A stretch of 64,000 nucleotides of DNA from an uncultured Prevotella sp. GTDB lineage: Bacteria; Bacteroidota; Bacteroidia; Bacteroidales; Bacteroidaceae. Where the stretch lies: contig CAKQAD010000005.1 in NCBI GenBank assembly GCA_934215545.1, positions 1-64,000 of the forward strand. The letters are read 5' to 3'. A program made the position numbers and the translations under genes. The notes beneath the pieces are model-generated. The model was not told the DNA's origin. It was given only the letters and a program-made list of their open reading frames with translations, and ran no database searches. Below, piece by piece: positions 26,105 through 34,897 of the stretch. Each line of letters starts with the position of its first letter. The stretch's first letter is position 1.

Positions 26105-28153
26105 TTACTGCCTCTTTCTAACAGCTCTAACGTGTAATGGTGTGTTTCTTGTGATGCTCGACACGGCACCATCGGCGGTGTATTTATAGGCGGTGGTGCC
26201 TGGGTTGGTGATGGCGGTAGATGTCCAGTAGTCGCCAGCGAGATTGTCGTTCATCAGAGGCGCCTCCGTCTTAGACGGCAGATACCACACCATGTCTTCT
26301 CTCTTGAGCACGGGGGCGTAGATGATGCCGCTTGAGCCGCCACTCGTCGCATTCTTCTTGGTCACCTCGTAGGCATTCTTCTTTGCACATGCCCATGCTG
26401 CAAACTCACTGGGGTTTTCGGGCAATGTCCGGTCGGGCACGCCGCCCCATTCCTCCAGCTGGCTCATGATGCTTGAAGCATCGTTGATGCCATCGAAGTT
26501 GTATAGCTCCCAGGTGTTGACGAGGCCGTCGGTGGTGCTTGTGGCGGTTGTTAGTTTCGGCACTTTACTGAAGTCGATGGTCACCCTCCATGTCTGTCCG
26601 AACATTATCACTCCCGACTGCGTTATGTATTTCTTGTCGCCGAAGATTGAGAACATCAGGTGGCGGCTGGCTGTGAGAGCGTCGTTGGGCATGGTGTAGG
26701 TAATCTTCATGTTGGTGTCCCAGTTGAAGCCCCATGTGTAGTCGGCATCCTGTATGCGCTCCACGCCGATGTCGCCATTCCATGCCGGACAATACTGCCT
26801 GAACGAGAATGTGGCGGGTTCTGCGGCAGCAATGTTTTTGGGCGTGAGTGTGAGCGTGATGTTACGGTCGGTATCGCCTATGTTTTCTTTCAAAAACACA
26901 TATATCTTCACGTTGCCACCCGTCTTACTTGTCAGCGTACTCGTGCCGCAATGGTGTTTCAGCCAATAGCCATCGTCGACAAGCTTTTTCAGTGCGTCGT
27001 TCTCGAATTTCTCTACAAACGTCACGTTGTCGGGGGCGTTGGATGTCAGTGTCCATCCGTCGGCAAGATACTGCGCTCTGATGTTGATGGGGTATATTAC
27101 ATAGTGAGCATCTTGCGTGGCAGGTTCGTCGACAAACTCCAACTCGTAGTAGGGCGTTATCGACAGGCGGTAGGTCACTGTTTTGCCCATGGGCCATACG
27201 GCACCATTGAGTGAGGCCGAAAGAATGCGGTCAGTATTGGAGTTATTGTCGTGAAACACCACTTCGAGCTTGCTCTCTGTACCCAGTGTTTGTGGAAGCA
27301 TCATGAATGCCGCATCACCGTTGTAGAGCTGTGTGCCATCGGGCGTTGTGGCGGTGGTGTTGGCGTTGGGTGTGATGGTGTAGTCGGTGGTTTGAGGGTC
27401 GAGTGTCCATTGCGAAGCAGTCATGTCGTAGGTGCCAGTGTGGCGCACGCCAGTGATGGTAGCGCTTTTTATAGTGCCTGCCGCCATGTTGGCACTCGTC
27501 TTTATCATCACTGCGGTGCACAGATGTTTGAACTGCAATTCTACTGGGCTGATGCCTCCGCTTGTTGCTGGGCAATCGATGAATGGAGTGGCTGCCGCCA
27601 TCAAGTCGTGCTGTTTGGAAGCATCGGTGGGCACGGTGTATTTTATGGTGGTATTTTCTGCAGACACAGTAGGGTAGGTGGGCGTTTGGCTGATAATACC
27701 ATCTTCTGTGGGTGCCCATGCCATGAAGCGCAGCTGGCGACTGCCCGGCCAATAGTAGGTGGCTGATGGTTGCCACACCCCGCCTGTCTTGGTGGCAGTT
27801 TCGTTCATGTAGTAGCCACTGCCTATGGATCCATCGGTGTCTTTGAGCTGCGCCACTACCTTAAACTCGTCGTACATGGAGTGTTGCATGCTTGCGCGTG
27901 TAGCAGATCTTGTGGTTATGTCGCCGATGTCGGCATGCACGAACATGGTGTCGGCTGATGCCGCAGAGCGCAGCACATAATGCTGTGCCTCGGGTGCTGC
28001 ACCGATAGCAGCGCGCGTGGGCTCGCTGCTATCGGTGGCTCCGAAGCAGATGTGCCACGACACATATTGTGGTGTGTCGTAGAGTGTGTCGTCGCTGCTG
28101 CACGAAATGAGCAACAACGACAGAAGTGCAGCAGCAATTTTTTCTGTCTTCAT
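26105..28153 (-). CDS. Large fimbrillin-family lipoprotein, probable tip or minor pilin
   Basis: The 682-residue protein has a lipoprotein signal (LISC, C18). A TRA motif near 46-48 is typical of the region where Bacteroidota pilins are processed by an Arg-specific protease. Two fimbrillin-like beta regions follow (for example YYWPGSRQLRFMAWAP and TASQWTLDP). The C-terminal part (WYLPSKTEAPLMNDNLAGDYWTST to HVRAVRKR) resembles the lectin-like domain seen at the ends of several Bacteroidota surface proteins. Its length and last position in the fimbrial operon suggest a tip adhesin. The ligand is unknown. Confidence 0.7.
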   Translation of the reverse strand: MKTEKIAAALLSLLLISCSSDDTLYDTPQYVSWHICFGATDSSEPTRAAIGAAPEAQHYVLRSAASADTMFVHADIGDITTRSATRASMQHSMYDEFKVVAQLKDTDGSIGSGYYMNETATKTGGVWQPSATYYWPGSRQLRFMAWAPTEDGIISQTPTYPTVSAENTTIKYTVPTDASKQHDLMAAATPFIDCPATSGGISPVELQFKHLCTAVMIKTSANMAAGTIKSATITGVRHTGTYDMTASQWTLDPQTTDYTITPNANTTATTPDGTQLYNGDAAFMMLPQTLGTESKLEVVFHDNNSNTDRILSASLNGAVWPMGKTVTYRLSITPYYELEFVDEPATQDAHYVIYPINIRAQYLADGWTLTSNAPDNVTFVEKFENDALKKLVDDGYWLKHHCGTSTLTSKTGGNVKIYVFLKENIGDTDRNITLTLTPKNIAAAEPATFSFRQYCPAWNGDIGVERIQDADYTWGFNWDTNMKITYTMPNDALTASRHLMFSIFGDKKYITQSGVIMFGQTWRVTIDFSKVPKLTTATSTTDGLVNTWELYNFDGINDASSIMSQLEEWGGVPDRTLPENPSEFAAWACAKKNAYEVTKKNATSGGSSGIIYAPVLKREDMVWYLPSKTEAPLMNDNLAGDYWTSTAITNPGTTAYKYTADGAVSSITRNTPLHVRAVRKRQ

Positions 28154-28259
28154 TATTCTGAGATTTGAGATGCAGCGGAGCTGCTATTTTGAGTTTTGAA
28201 TTTTGAGTTTTGAAATTCATAACTGAAAAACTCAAAACTCAAAATTCAAAACTTAAAAC
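28154..28259. repeat. Dispersed AT-rich repeat element, copy 2 (between two fimbrillin genes)
   Basis: The gap holds TTTTGAGTTTTGAATTTTGAG on the left and AACTCAAAACTCAAAATTC on the right, inverted around a short unrelated centre, plus a GC-rich mini-palindrome GCAGCGGAGCTGC near 28173-28185. It lacks the longer core shared by copies 1 and 3. It runs right up to the fimbrillin stop codon. Confidence 0.75.
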
Positions 28260-29204
28260 TTATAATAGCGTTTCGTCATTATAGTTTTCCCATCCGTTCA
28301 CGCTTATATCGAATTTAATTTCGCAGAGTTCTTCGTTAGGGTTGATATTTGCGGCATTGAGTTCGGCTGCAAACTGATAGCTCTTGCCTGGCTGCATTGT
28401 GACTGGCGACATTGTGATGGTGTGGTTGTAGACGTCGGTCACTCCGTTGTGTTGGCGTGTTACCTTGAACGTCACCTGATAGGATTGTGTTGACGGAAGC
28501 ATATATTTGTGGCTTGTCATTCCGCATATCTCCGACACCTGGTAGGTGATGTTGCCGAAGTCGAGCAGTGCGGGGTCGGTAGTCGTCCAGCTGATGTCGC
28601 CAAGTGAAGCGGCGAGCGTGCACACACCCTTTGTTGGAGCATTGGTTATCTTGATGTCGGTAACCTTCACTATAGAGCCATCGTTCATGCCGTTGGTGAA
28701 TTTAAAGCGTGCTCGCGACAATATGTGGTTGAATGTGAGGTTCACCGGAACGGGGCATGCGCCAGCCGTTATCTCACCAAAGTCGTTGGCAGCAAACATA
28801 AGGTCTTTCATCTGGGTGTTGTCGTAGCTCATTTTGCCCCACTGCTGATAGTCTTCGGGTGCTTCGTAGGTGTAGTTGGCATCGTTGGGTGCAAGCGCCG
28901 TAAAGCTATATGTATAGCCCGTTTCCCAATACACTGGTGGAGAGTAGGTCCATACGCCGGCCTGCTTGGCGATGTTCTTGGCAAGGAACGGCTTACCGAT
29001 GTTTCCATCCTTCTTCATGATGCCCCAAATCTTGAAGCCCTCAAGATTGGCTGCCGTTAGGTCGGTGGCACGTGTGCTGTGATTTACGAACCCCTTGAAC
29101 TCGATGGCGTTGTGGCTCTTTGCCACTTCCACTGTTTCGTCGTTGCTGCAAGATACAAACAGCGCTGCAGTTGCAGCTAAGGTAAACAAAAATGACTTTT
29201 TCAT
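28260..29204 (-). CDS. Fimbrillin-family lipoprotein, probable pilus subunit
   Basis: The 314-residue protein has a lipoprotein signal (FVSC, C19) and the motif STRATD at 43-48, a common mark at the mature start of type V pilins. IEFKGFVN, GVWTYSPPVYWETGYTYSFTALAP and the C-terminal MSPVTMQPGKSYQF are frequent fimbrillin segments. The shorter length compared with its downstream neighbour suggests an anchor or shaft subunit. It is expected to be exported as a lipoprotein, moved to the outer membrane and polymerised after proteolysis. Confidence 0.75.
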   Translation of the reverse strand: MKKSFLFTLAATAALFVSCSNDETVEVAKSHNAIEFKGFVNHSTRATDLTAANLEGFKIWGIMKKDGNIGKPFLAKNIAKQAGVWTYSPPVYWETGYTYSFTALAPNDANYTYEAPEDYQQWGKMSYDNTQMKDLMFAANDFGEITAGACPVPVNLTFNHILSRARFKFTNGMNDGSIVKVTDIKITNAPTKGVCTLAASLGDISWTTTDPALLDFGNITYQVSEICGMTSHKYMLPSTQSYQVTFKVTRQHNGVTDVYNHTITMSPVTMQPGKSYQFAAELNAANINPNEELCEIKFDISVNGWENYNDETLL

Positions 29205-29323
29205 AGTTTTAAGTTTTAAAATTATTAGTTATTTCTTTTTTAGTTCTCTCATTAGCATTATTCTATTGTTAAATTTCATTCTTAGTCTTATTTCTGTGTA
29301 ATCACTCCATTTTATGATGACCC

Positions 29324-30388
29324 TTATTTCAGTGTCAGCGCCACATCTTCGAATTCACCCCATCCATCGACAGCCACATCGAAACCCGAACCGCTTTGGT
29401 TGCCGTCTTCGTCGGATATCTCTATGCCGCTAACCACTATCACTCCGCCTTGTGGCTGCTTGTTTATCTGGTCGCTCACATCGAAGTTGAATGTGCGTAT
29501 CAGTCCGTTCTTTAGTCGTACCTCCAGGTTGAGTGCATGACTGCGTGGTGTTCGGGTGGATGTGTAGAATGGACTTGGATAGTCGGGCACGCCAAACGAT
29601 GTCACCAAAGCCTGTGCTCCCCATGCCATCATGCTGCAATCGTAGAGCAGGGTCGATGCCTCTGCTGCGGTGCCTGCACCCAGCAGATATACCGCTGCCG
29701 CCATTCCAGATAGCGCCCCTCGTGCCAGCGCTACATATTCCTGCCCCTTGCTAAACTCGTAGCGCACAAGATATTTAAACACCAAGGGGTGCATCGTTAT
29801 TGTCATCTCTGTGGGTGCCTCTGTGTGTTCTGCCGTATAGTTGCTGTTGTAGTTGCCATATAGCATGTCGGGCATGTTCACCGTAGGTTCGCTACTACCG
29901 CTATAGAAGGGGTTGCCTTTATAGGAAGTTCGTGTGCGAGTGCGTGTGGTGGCTTTTGCCGATGCACACGAGTACATATCGTCGAACACGATGTATTCGG
30001 TGTCGTTGTTGTAGAACAGGAGTTGGTGCCTTCCAGGACGCAGCCTTATTGTTTCGCCCATAGGCTCAATGTTTATCATGTCGTTGGGACCATCGGTGCA
30101 GAAGTCGTGAATGCGCAGTCCGCTTGGTATCAGTGGTCGTAGGTCGTCGTAATACATGCCGAATGATTGCTGCCAGTAGGCATAATCGCTCCAGTTGAAG
30201 CCCTCGGCGCTGCATAGCTCCCATTCCTGCTGATAGGTGGGCACCACTTGCAACTGGCATCTGAAGGCATGTTCATCGTGGTTGAAGCACAATTCTTTGT
30301 GGTCGCAAGACGACAACACTGCAATGACAGTCGAAGCGATTGCCATTGCCAGCGCTTTAAGTCCGTATATGTGTTGGTCCTTAGTCAT
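29324..30388 (-). CDS. DUF5119-type lipoprotein of the fimbrial locus
   Basis: The 354-residue protein has a lipoprotein signal (LSSC, C28) and the N-terminal HKELCFNHDEH pattern seen in DUF5119 proteins, which commonly sit next to fimbrillin genes in Bacteroides and Prevotella. A repeated Thr-Arg run (TTRTRTRT near 146-153) is followed by beta-rich sequence ending VAVDGWGEFEDVALTLK, similar to fimbrillin C-termini. It may anchor or assemble the pilus. Its exact job is not known. Confidence 0.7.
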   Translation of the reverse strand: MTKDQHIYGLKALAMAIASTVIAVLSSCDHKELCFNHDEHAFRCQLQVVPTYQQEWELCSAEGFNWSDYAYWQQSFGMYYDDLRPLIPSGLRIHDFCTDGPNDMINIEPMGETIRLRPGRHQLLFYNNDTEYIVFDDMYSCASAKATTRTRTRTSYKGNPFYSGSSEPTVNMPDMLYGNYNSNYTAEHTEAPTEMTITMHPLVFKYLVRYEFSKGQEYVALARGALSGMAAAVYLLGAGTAAEASTLLYDCSMMAWGAQALVTSFGVPDYPSPFYTSTRTPRSHALNLEVRLKNGLIRTFNFDVSDQINKQPQGGVIVVSGIEISDEDGNQSGSGFDVAVDGWGEFEDVALTLK

Positions 30389-30413
30389 GTCGTCTTTTGC
30401 TTTAATTTTGTTG

Positions 30414-30470
30414 TTGTATTGTAGTAGCCTAAAGCTGTTGCATTGTAGTAGTTTAGAGTTATTGTATTAG
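30414..30470. repeat. 24-bp tandem repeat in the fimbrial operon
   Basis: Two full units (30414-30437 and 30438-30461) with the core ATTGTAGTAG and a partial third, in the 97-bp gap between the DUF3575 gene and the DUF5119 gene. Confidence 0.6.
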
Positions 30471-30485
30471 CCAAAGGCATTTCTG

Positions 30486-31775
30486 CTATAGCATCCACAC
30501 CAGCGACACCTCAAGCTTTGTCGGTCCCCACCAGTTGCGGTTGGTAGTAGATTGCCACACATAGTGGCCGTCGAGTGGTGTGTATTTATAGTATCGGCCG
30601 CCCATATATCCAGCAGCAATACTCAAGTCGATGTTCAGTCGTCTGGCTATCGGCATCGAATATCCATATTCCGCACCATAAGAATAGTTTAGTCGGTTCC
30701 ATAACGTTCCACCAGGTTCGCCAGCCATATATCCCGTTCCGCCAAACTCAAAGTCGTAGGTGAACAGCTGCGCATTAATTCCGATGTGATGCCCTTGCAG
30801 AACTCGTTTCTCAGACGCCCTTCCCAGCCATCGGCGTACTGTCAGTCCACCGCCATAGATGCGCCAGAAGCGATGTTTGCTATCGGCAGACCACCAAGCA
30901 TACATCCAGTCGGCACTCACCGACCAATGCTTTGCCAGTGCCACCTCAATGCCAATGTTTGGCACCAACAATGCATCGTAGAGCATATTCGTCTTCAGTG
31001 CCCAAGGCACCCGGTGCTTGGTGCCAGTGTTGTTAGTGAGCCGTTCGGTGTCTGCGTCAAAAGCTTTGGTCGATGCCTGTTGCTGCCTGCTGAGTGTCTC
31101 TTGTTGTTCGGGCTGGTCTATGGTGTCTGTTGTTGCCTGAAGTATAGCCTCGGTCGTTTGTTGCCTATCGGTAGCGAGCTGTGTGCTTGCCCTTTGTTCG
31201 GCATATGTCATTGTAATGGTGGCATTGCGCAGGGCAGGGAAGAAGTGGTGTAGCATATATTGCCATGTGCGTCCGTAGTTCATATCCATGAGTCGCTTCA
31301 TGCGGCTGTCGGTGAGTGCGCCCCGCTGGTAGGTATATTCAGGAGTGGCATTGATTTGGTGTAGCACCTCGTTCTTGCGTGGCATGTCCGATTGCTCTAC
31401 ATATAGTGCCAGGCGTTGCCACACATCTGCATCGGCACACTTGAACACCACACTATCGGGCAGACTTACATGTTGCCGTATGTATCGCTCCATGTTGGCA
31501 CGACGATTGGCTGTGAGCCGCTTGTTTAGTTGCTGTGAACCTTCGGGCGACGCCGAACCATGGAATGTCACCGCCATGAGTTGCATGTCAGGATTGCTCT
31601 GCACTTGAGCTATGAAGTCGATAACTTCCTTCATACACGAGTCGTTGTCGGCATAGCCAAGTTCTATGCTGCTTGATGCCACACGAAACCTTATACATGT
31701 CTGCTTTTGATATGTCTGTGCTGACATACCAATATAGCAAAATAGTATTATTATGGTGGTAATAATTCGTTTCAT
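30486..31775 (-). CDS. Outer-membrane protein with DUF3575 domain, first gene of the fimbrial operon
   Basis: Translation is taken from the ATG at 31775 (MKRIITTIIIL), which starts a clear signal peptide ending MSAQ; the open frame upstream of it lies across the promoter. The 429-residue protein has an OmpA-like section (FHGSASPEGSQQLNKRL then ANRRANMERYI). A Gln/Thr-rich linker is followed by a DUF3575 region (WALKTNMLYDALLVPNIGIE, then VSADWMYAWW) that looks like an eight-strand outer-membrane barrel. Such proteins commonly head fimbrillin loci and may anchor or secrete the pilus. Confidence 0.75.
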   Translation of the reverse strand: MKRIITTIIILFCYIGMSAQTYQKQTCIRFRVASSSIELGYADNDSCMKEVIDFIAQVQSNPDMQLMAVTFHGSASPEGSQQLNKRLTANRRANMERYIRQHVSLPDSVVFKCADADVWQRLALYVEQSDMPRKNEVLHQINATPEYTYQRGALTDSRMKRLMDMNYGRTWQYMLHHFFPALRNATITMTYAEQRASTQLATDRQQTTEAILQATTDTIDQPEQQETLSRQQQASTKAFDADTERLTNNTGTKHRVPWALKTNMLYDALLVPNIGIEVALAKHWSVSADWMYAWWSADSKHRFWRIYGGGLTVRRWLGRASEKRVLQGHHIGINAQLFTYDFEFGGTGYMAGEPGGTLWNRLNYSYGAEYGYSMPIARRLNIDLSIAAGYMGGRYYKYTPLDGHYVWQSTTNRNWWGPTKLEVSLVWML

Positions 31776-31807
31776 GGCTACAAGTGTGGTTTTTAGTTTA
31801 GTTGAAG

Positions 31808-31838
31808 CAAATTTAGAGAATATTGTTTTATATTCCAA
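31808..31838 (-). promoter_or_regulatory. Promoter of the fimbrial operon
   Basis: TAAATTTG (31808-31815, minus strand) and TTG (31836-31838) are 20 bp apart. Transcription would begin near 31801, about 26 bp before the start codon. No invertible repeats flank it, so phase variation by inversion is not indicated. Confidence 0.6.
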
Positions 31839-32103
31839 ATATTTTTGGGTTAAAAAATAACAACAAATCGCATCTGTGGCATTTTGTATGACAAATTGTT
31901 CGTTTTTGACCATGTAGTGATGATATAATGAAAGTTGTGGTGCATAAGTTTTTGCCATGCATAATGTTATGTGTAGGTACGTTAAGGGTGTTTTCTCTTC
32001 CCCTTTTTATATTTCTTTATTATCATTTTTCTTTCAAAATGCAGTAATTTCTGACTAAATGCATGTTGTTTTACTGTTTGTGTAATATTTTTGTAAAAAA
32101 TGC

Positions 32104-32133
32104 TTGCAGAAATAAATAATGTTATTATCTTTG
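32104..32133 (+). promoter_or_regulatory. Promoter of the candidate small RNA
   Basis: TTG (32104-32106) and TATCTTTG (32126-32133) are 19 bp apart, a clean match to both elements. Confidence 0.6.
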
Positions 32134-32139
32134 CAATTG

Positions 32140-32250
32140 GATAAAGACAATCGCCGCTAAAGGCGGTTGCTTGATTTGATTTGTTTTAGTAAATTAGTTT
32201 TTAAGTAGTTTGTTTTAAAATCGGATGTCGAGAGACACCCGATTTTTTTT
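32140..32250 (+). ncRNA. Candidate free-standing small RNA, about 110 nt
   Basis: A full promoter lies just upstream. The transcript would open with an 8-bp hairpin CAATCGCC/GGCGGTTG (32148-32169), pass through a U-rich unpaired middle, and end in the hairpin ATCGG-TGTC-GAGA-GACA-CCGAT followed by eight T (32218-32250). A second complete promoter (32285-32317) serves murF-alr, so this unit does not need to be its leader. The middle has no open frame of note. No known RNA family was recognised. It could still be a leader with early termination if read-through occurs. Confidence 0.5.
32218..32250 (+). terminator. Terminator of the candidate small RNA
   Basis: AAATCGG-TGTC and GACA-CCGATTT form a stem with one A/C mismatch and a GAGA loop, followed by eight T. 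Confidence 0.75.
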
Positions 32251-32284
32251 GTGAAACAAAAAAATGGAAAAAATCGAAAAAGCA

Positions 32285-32317
32285 TTGCCGTTATCTGATA
32301 GAAAATAAGTAAGTTTG
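32285..32317 (+). promoter_or_regulatory. Promoter of murF-alr
   Basis: TTG (32285-32287) and TAAGTTTG (32310-32317) are 22 bp apart, and the start codon is 26 bp downstream of the -7 element. Confidence 0.5.
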
Positions 32318-32342
32318 CACCCATAAAACATTTTCCAAAAAA

Positions 32343-34817
32343 ATGACTTATACTATAGAGAAAGTTACAACCCTCATCGGAGCACATCGCTTTGGCAATG
32401 CTGATGCCAACATCGGCTTCCTGCTCACCGACAGCCGATCGCTGTGCTTCGCCGAAGAAACATTGTTTTTTGCACTCAAGTCGCAACGCAACGACGGACA
32501 CCGCTACATTGCCGACCTCTATCGGCGTGGGGTGCGCAATTTTGTGGTGGAGGATGTGCCGCACGATTATGCCACTTCCTATGCCGATGCCAACTTCCTG
32601 AAGGTGGAGAACACGCTGGTGGCATTGCAGCGCTTGGCTGAGCGCCACCGCGACGAATACAACATACCAATAGTGGGCATAACAGGTAGCAACGGCAAGA
32701 CCATCGTTAAGGAGTGGCTCTATCAGTTGCTCTCGCCCGAAATGGCGGTGACACGCTCGCCACGAAGCTACAACTCGCAGATAGGCGTGCCGCTCTCTGT
32801 ATGGCTGCTCAACGAGCAGAGCCGCGTGGGGGTGTTCGAGGCGGGCATCAGCGAGCCCGGCGAGATGCAAGCCCTGCAGGGTATCATCCAGCCCACCATT
32901 GCTGTGCTGACATTCATCGGCGATGCCCATCAGCGAAATTTCAGTTCGCTACAGCAGAAGTGTCGCGAAAAGTTGCTCCTGATGCACAATGCCAAGACCA
33001 TTGTCTATTGCAAAGACGACGAACTGGTGCACCAGGAGGTGAGCCAAAGCGGATATAAGGGGCTGAACCTTGCGTGGTCGATGACGGATGCCACCGCTCC
33101 ATTCTACATAAAGGCAGTCGACAAGAACGCTCTCACATCAACCATACATTATATATATAACGGCCAGGAGGGTGTCTATAGCCTGCCATTCATCGACGAG
33201 GCGTCGGTGCGCAATTCTGCCACTGTGGCGGTGGTGGCTCTGCACTTAGGGTTGAGCCCCGAGCATTTGGCGCAGCGAATGGAGGCTCTCGAACCAGTGG
33301 CAATGCGGCTCGAAGTGAAGCAGGGACAGCATGGCTGCACGCTAATCAACGACTCCTACAACTCCGATGTCAACTCGCTCGACATTGCTCTCGACTTCAT
33401 GAGCCGACGTCCCGACCATAAGGGCCGCAAGCGCACCCTCATAATCAGCGATATATATCAAACGGGCGAGCCGCTCGATGTGCTTTACGGCGAGGTGTCG
33501 CGACTATCCGTGCAACGCGGTGTGGACAAAATCATAGGCATCGGACCACAGATAATGGCACATGCCGACTTGATAAAGGTAAAGGAAAAATTCTTTTTCC
33601 ACGACGTAACATCATTCATTCACAGTGCCGTGTTCCAGTCGCTGCGCGATGAGGTGATACTCATAAAGGGCGCCCGCCGCTTCGGATTCGACAATATCAC
33701 CGAACTGCTTGTGCAGAAGGTGCACGAAACAATTCTCGAGGTGAACCTCTCGAATGTGGTGAAAAACCTAAACCACTATCGCTCATTCATGCACAAAGAC
33801 ACCAAACTCGTGTGCATGATAAAAGCCGATGCCTATGGTGCCGGTGCCGTGGAGATAGCAAAAACACTGCAAGACCACCATGTAGACTATCTGGCAGTGG
33901 CAGTGGCAGACGAGGGCGTGACATTGCGCAAGAATGGCATCACAGCCAATATCATGATAATGAATCCTGAGATGTCGGCATTCAAGACAATGTTCGATTA
34001 CGACCTGGAACCAGAGGTGTACTCCTTCCGACTGCTCGATGCACTCGTGCGCGAAGCACAGAAGGAGGGCATAAGCAACTTCCCCGTGCACATAAAGCTC
34101 GACACAGGAATGCACCGCCTGGGATTCGACCCCATACACGATATGCCTGAACTTATCGACCGCCTGCACCGTCAATCGGCACTTATACCACGCTCTGTGT
34201 TCTCACACTTCGTGGGCAGCGACAGCGACAACTTCGACGAGTTCTCTGCACATCAGTTCGAACTGTTCGATAAGGGTAGCAAAGAGCTATGCGCAGCATT
34301 CCCACACAAGATATTGCGCCACATCGACAACTCGGCAGGTATAGAGCACTTCCCCGACCGTCAGCTCGACATGTGCCGACTCGGACTTGGACTGTATGGC
34401 TACAACTCGCGCGACAACTCGATGATAAACAATGTCACCACACTGAAAACCACTATTCTGCAAATACACGACATCCCTGCCGGCGAAACCGTGGGCTACA
34501 GCCGTCGTGGCACGCTGACACGCAACTCGCGCATAGCTGCCATCCCAATAGGCTATGCCGACGGACTAAACCGACACCTTGGCAACCGACACGGCTATTG
34601 CCTTGTGAACGGCAAGAAGGCAGAGTATGTGGGCAATATATGCATGGATGTGGCAATGATCGACGTTACCGACATCGACTGCAAAGAAGGCGACTCGGTG
34701 ATAATATTCGGCGAGCAGTTGCCAGTTAGCGTGCTCTCCGATGCCATCGACACCATACCATACGAAGTGCTCACAGGCATCAGTAATCGTGTGAAGCGAG
34801 TGTACTATCAAGATTAA
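32343..34817 (+). CDS. Bifunctional MurF / alanine racemase
   Basis: The 824-residue fusion couples two steps of peptidoglycan precursor synthesis. The N-terminal half (to about 455) is MurF, which adds D-Ala-D-Ala to the UDP-MurNAc-tripeptide: the ATP loop is G115-SNGKT120, followed by FEAGISEPGEM and NDSYNSDVNSLDIAL. The C-terminal half is alanine racemase with the PLP lysine K494 in CMIKADAYGAG, plus KLDTGMHRLGF and the late GYADGLNR and GNICMDVAMIDVT segments. This fused arrangement is a known Bacteroidota trait. The gene has its own promoter and a long terminator. Confidence 0.95.
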   Translation: MTYTIEKVTTLIGAHRFGNADANIGFLLTDSRSLCFAEETLFFALKSQRNDGHRYIADLYRRGVRNFVVEDVPHDYATSYADANFLKVENTLVALQRLAERHRDEYNIPIVGITGSNGKTIVKEWLYQLLSPEMAVTRSPRSYNSQIGVPLSVWLLNEQSRVGVFEAGISEPGEMQALQGIIQPTIAVLTFIGDAHQRNFSSLQQKCREKLLLMHNAKTIVYCKDDELVHQEVSQSGYKGLNLAWSMTDATAPFYIKAVDKNALTSTIHYIYNGQEGVYSLPFIDEASVRNSATVAVVALHLGLSPEHLAQRMEALEPVAMRLEVKQGQHGCTLINDSYNSDVNSLDIALDFMSRRPDHKGRKRTLIISDIYQTGEPLDVLYGEVSRLSVQRGVDKIIGIGPQIMAHADLIKVKEKFFFHDVTSFIHSAVFQSLRDEVILIKGARRFGFDNITELLVQKVHETILEVNLSNVVKNLNHYRSFMHKDTKLVCMIKADAYGAGAVEIAKTLQDHHVDYLAVAVADEGVTLRKNGITANIMIMNPEMSAFKTMFDYDLEPEVYSFRLLDALVREAQKEGISNFPVHIKLDTGMHRLGFDPIHDMPELIDRLHRQSALIPRSVFSHFVGSDSDNFDEFSAHQFELFDKGSKELCAAFPHKILRHIDNSAGIEHFPDRQLDMCRLGLGLYGYNSRDNSMINNVTTLKTTILQIHDIPAGETVGYSRRGTLTRNSRIAAIPIGYADGLNRHLGNRHGYCLVNGKKAEYVGNICMDVAMIDVTDIDCKEGDSVIIFGEQLPVSVLSDAIDTIPYEVLTGISNRVKRVYYQD

Positions 34818-34828
34818 TATTCGGAACA

Positions 34829-34888
34829 TATATTATACTAAAAAAGCAGCGAAGCATTTGTGCTCCGCTGCTTTTTTAGTATAATATA
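34829..34888. terminator. Bidirectional terminator between murF-alr and the YeiH-type gene
   Basis: A 23-bp perfect stem: TATACTAAAAAAGCAGCG and its complement CGCTGCTTTTTTAGTATA, extended by further A/T pairs, with a 14-nt loop. The A and T runs inside the stem allow use from both sides by the convergent genes. Confidence 0.9.
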
Positions 34889-34897
34889 TAGTATAAT

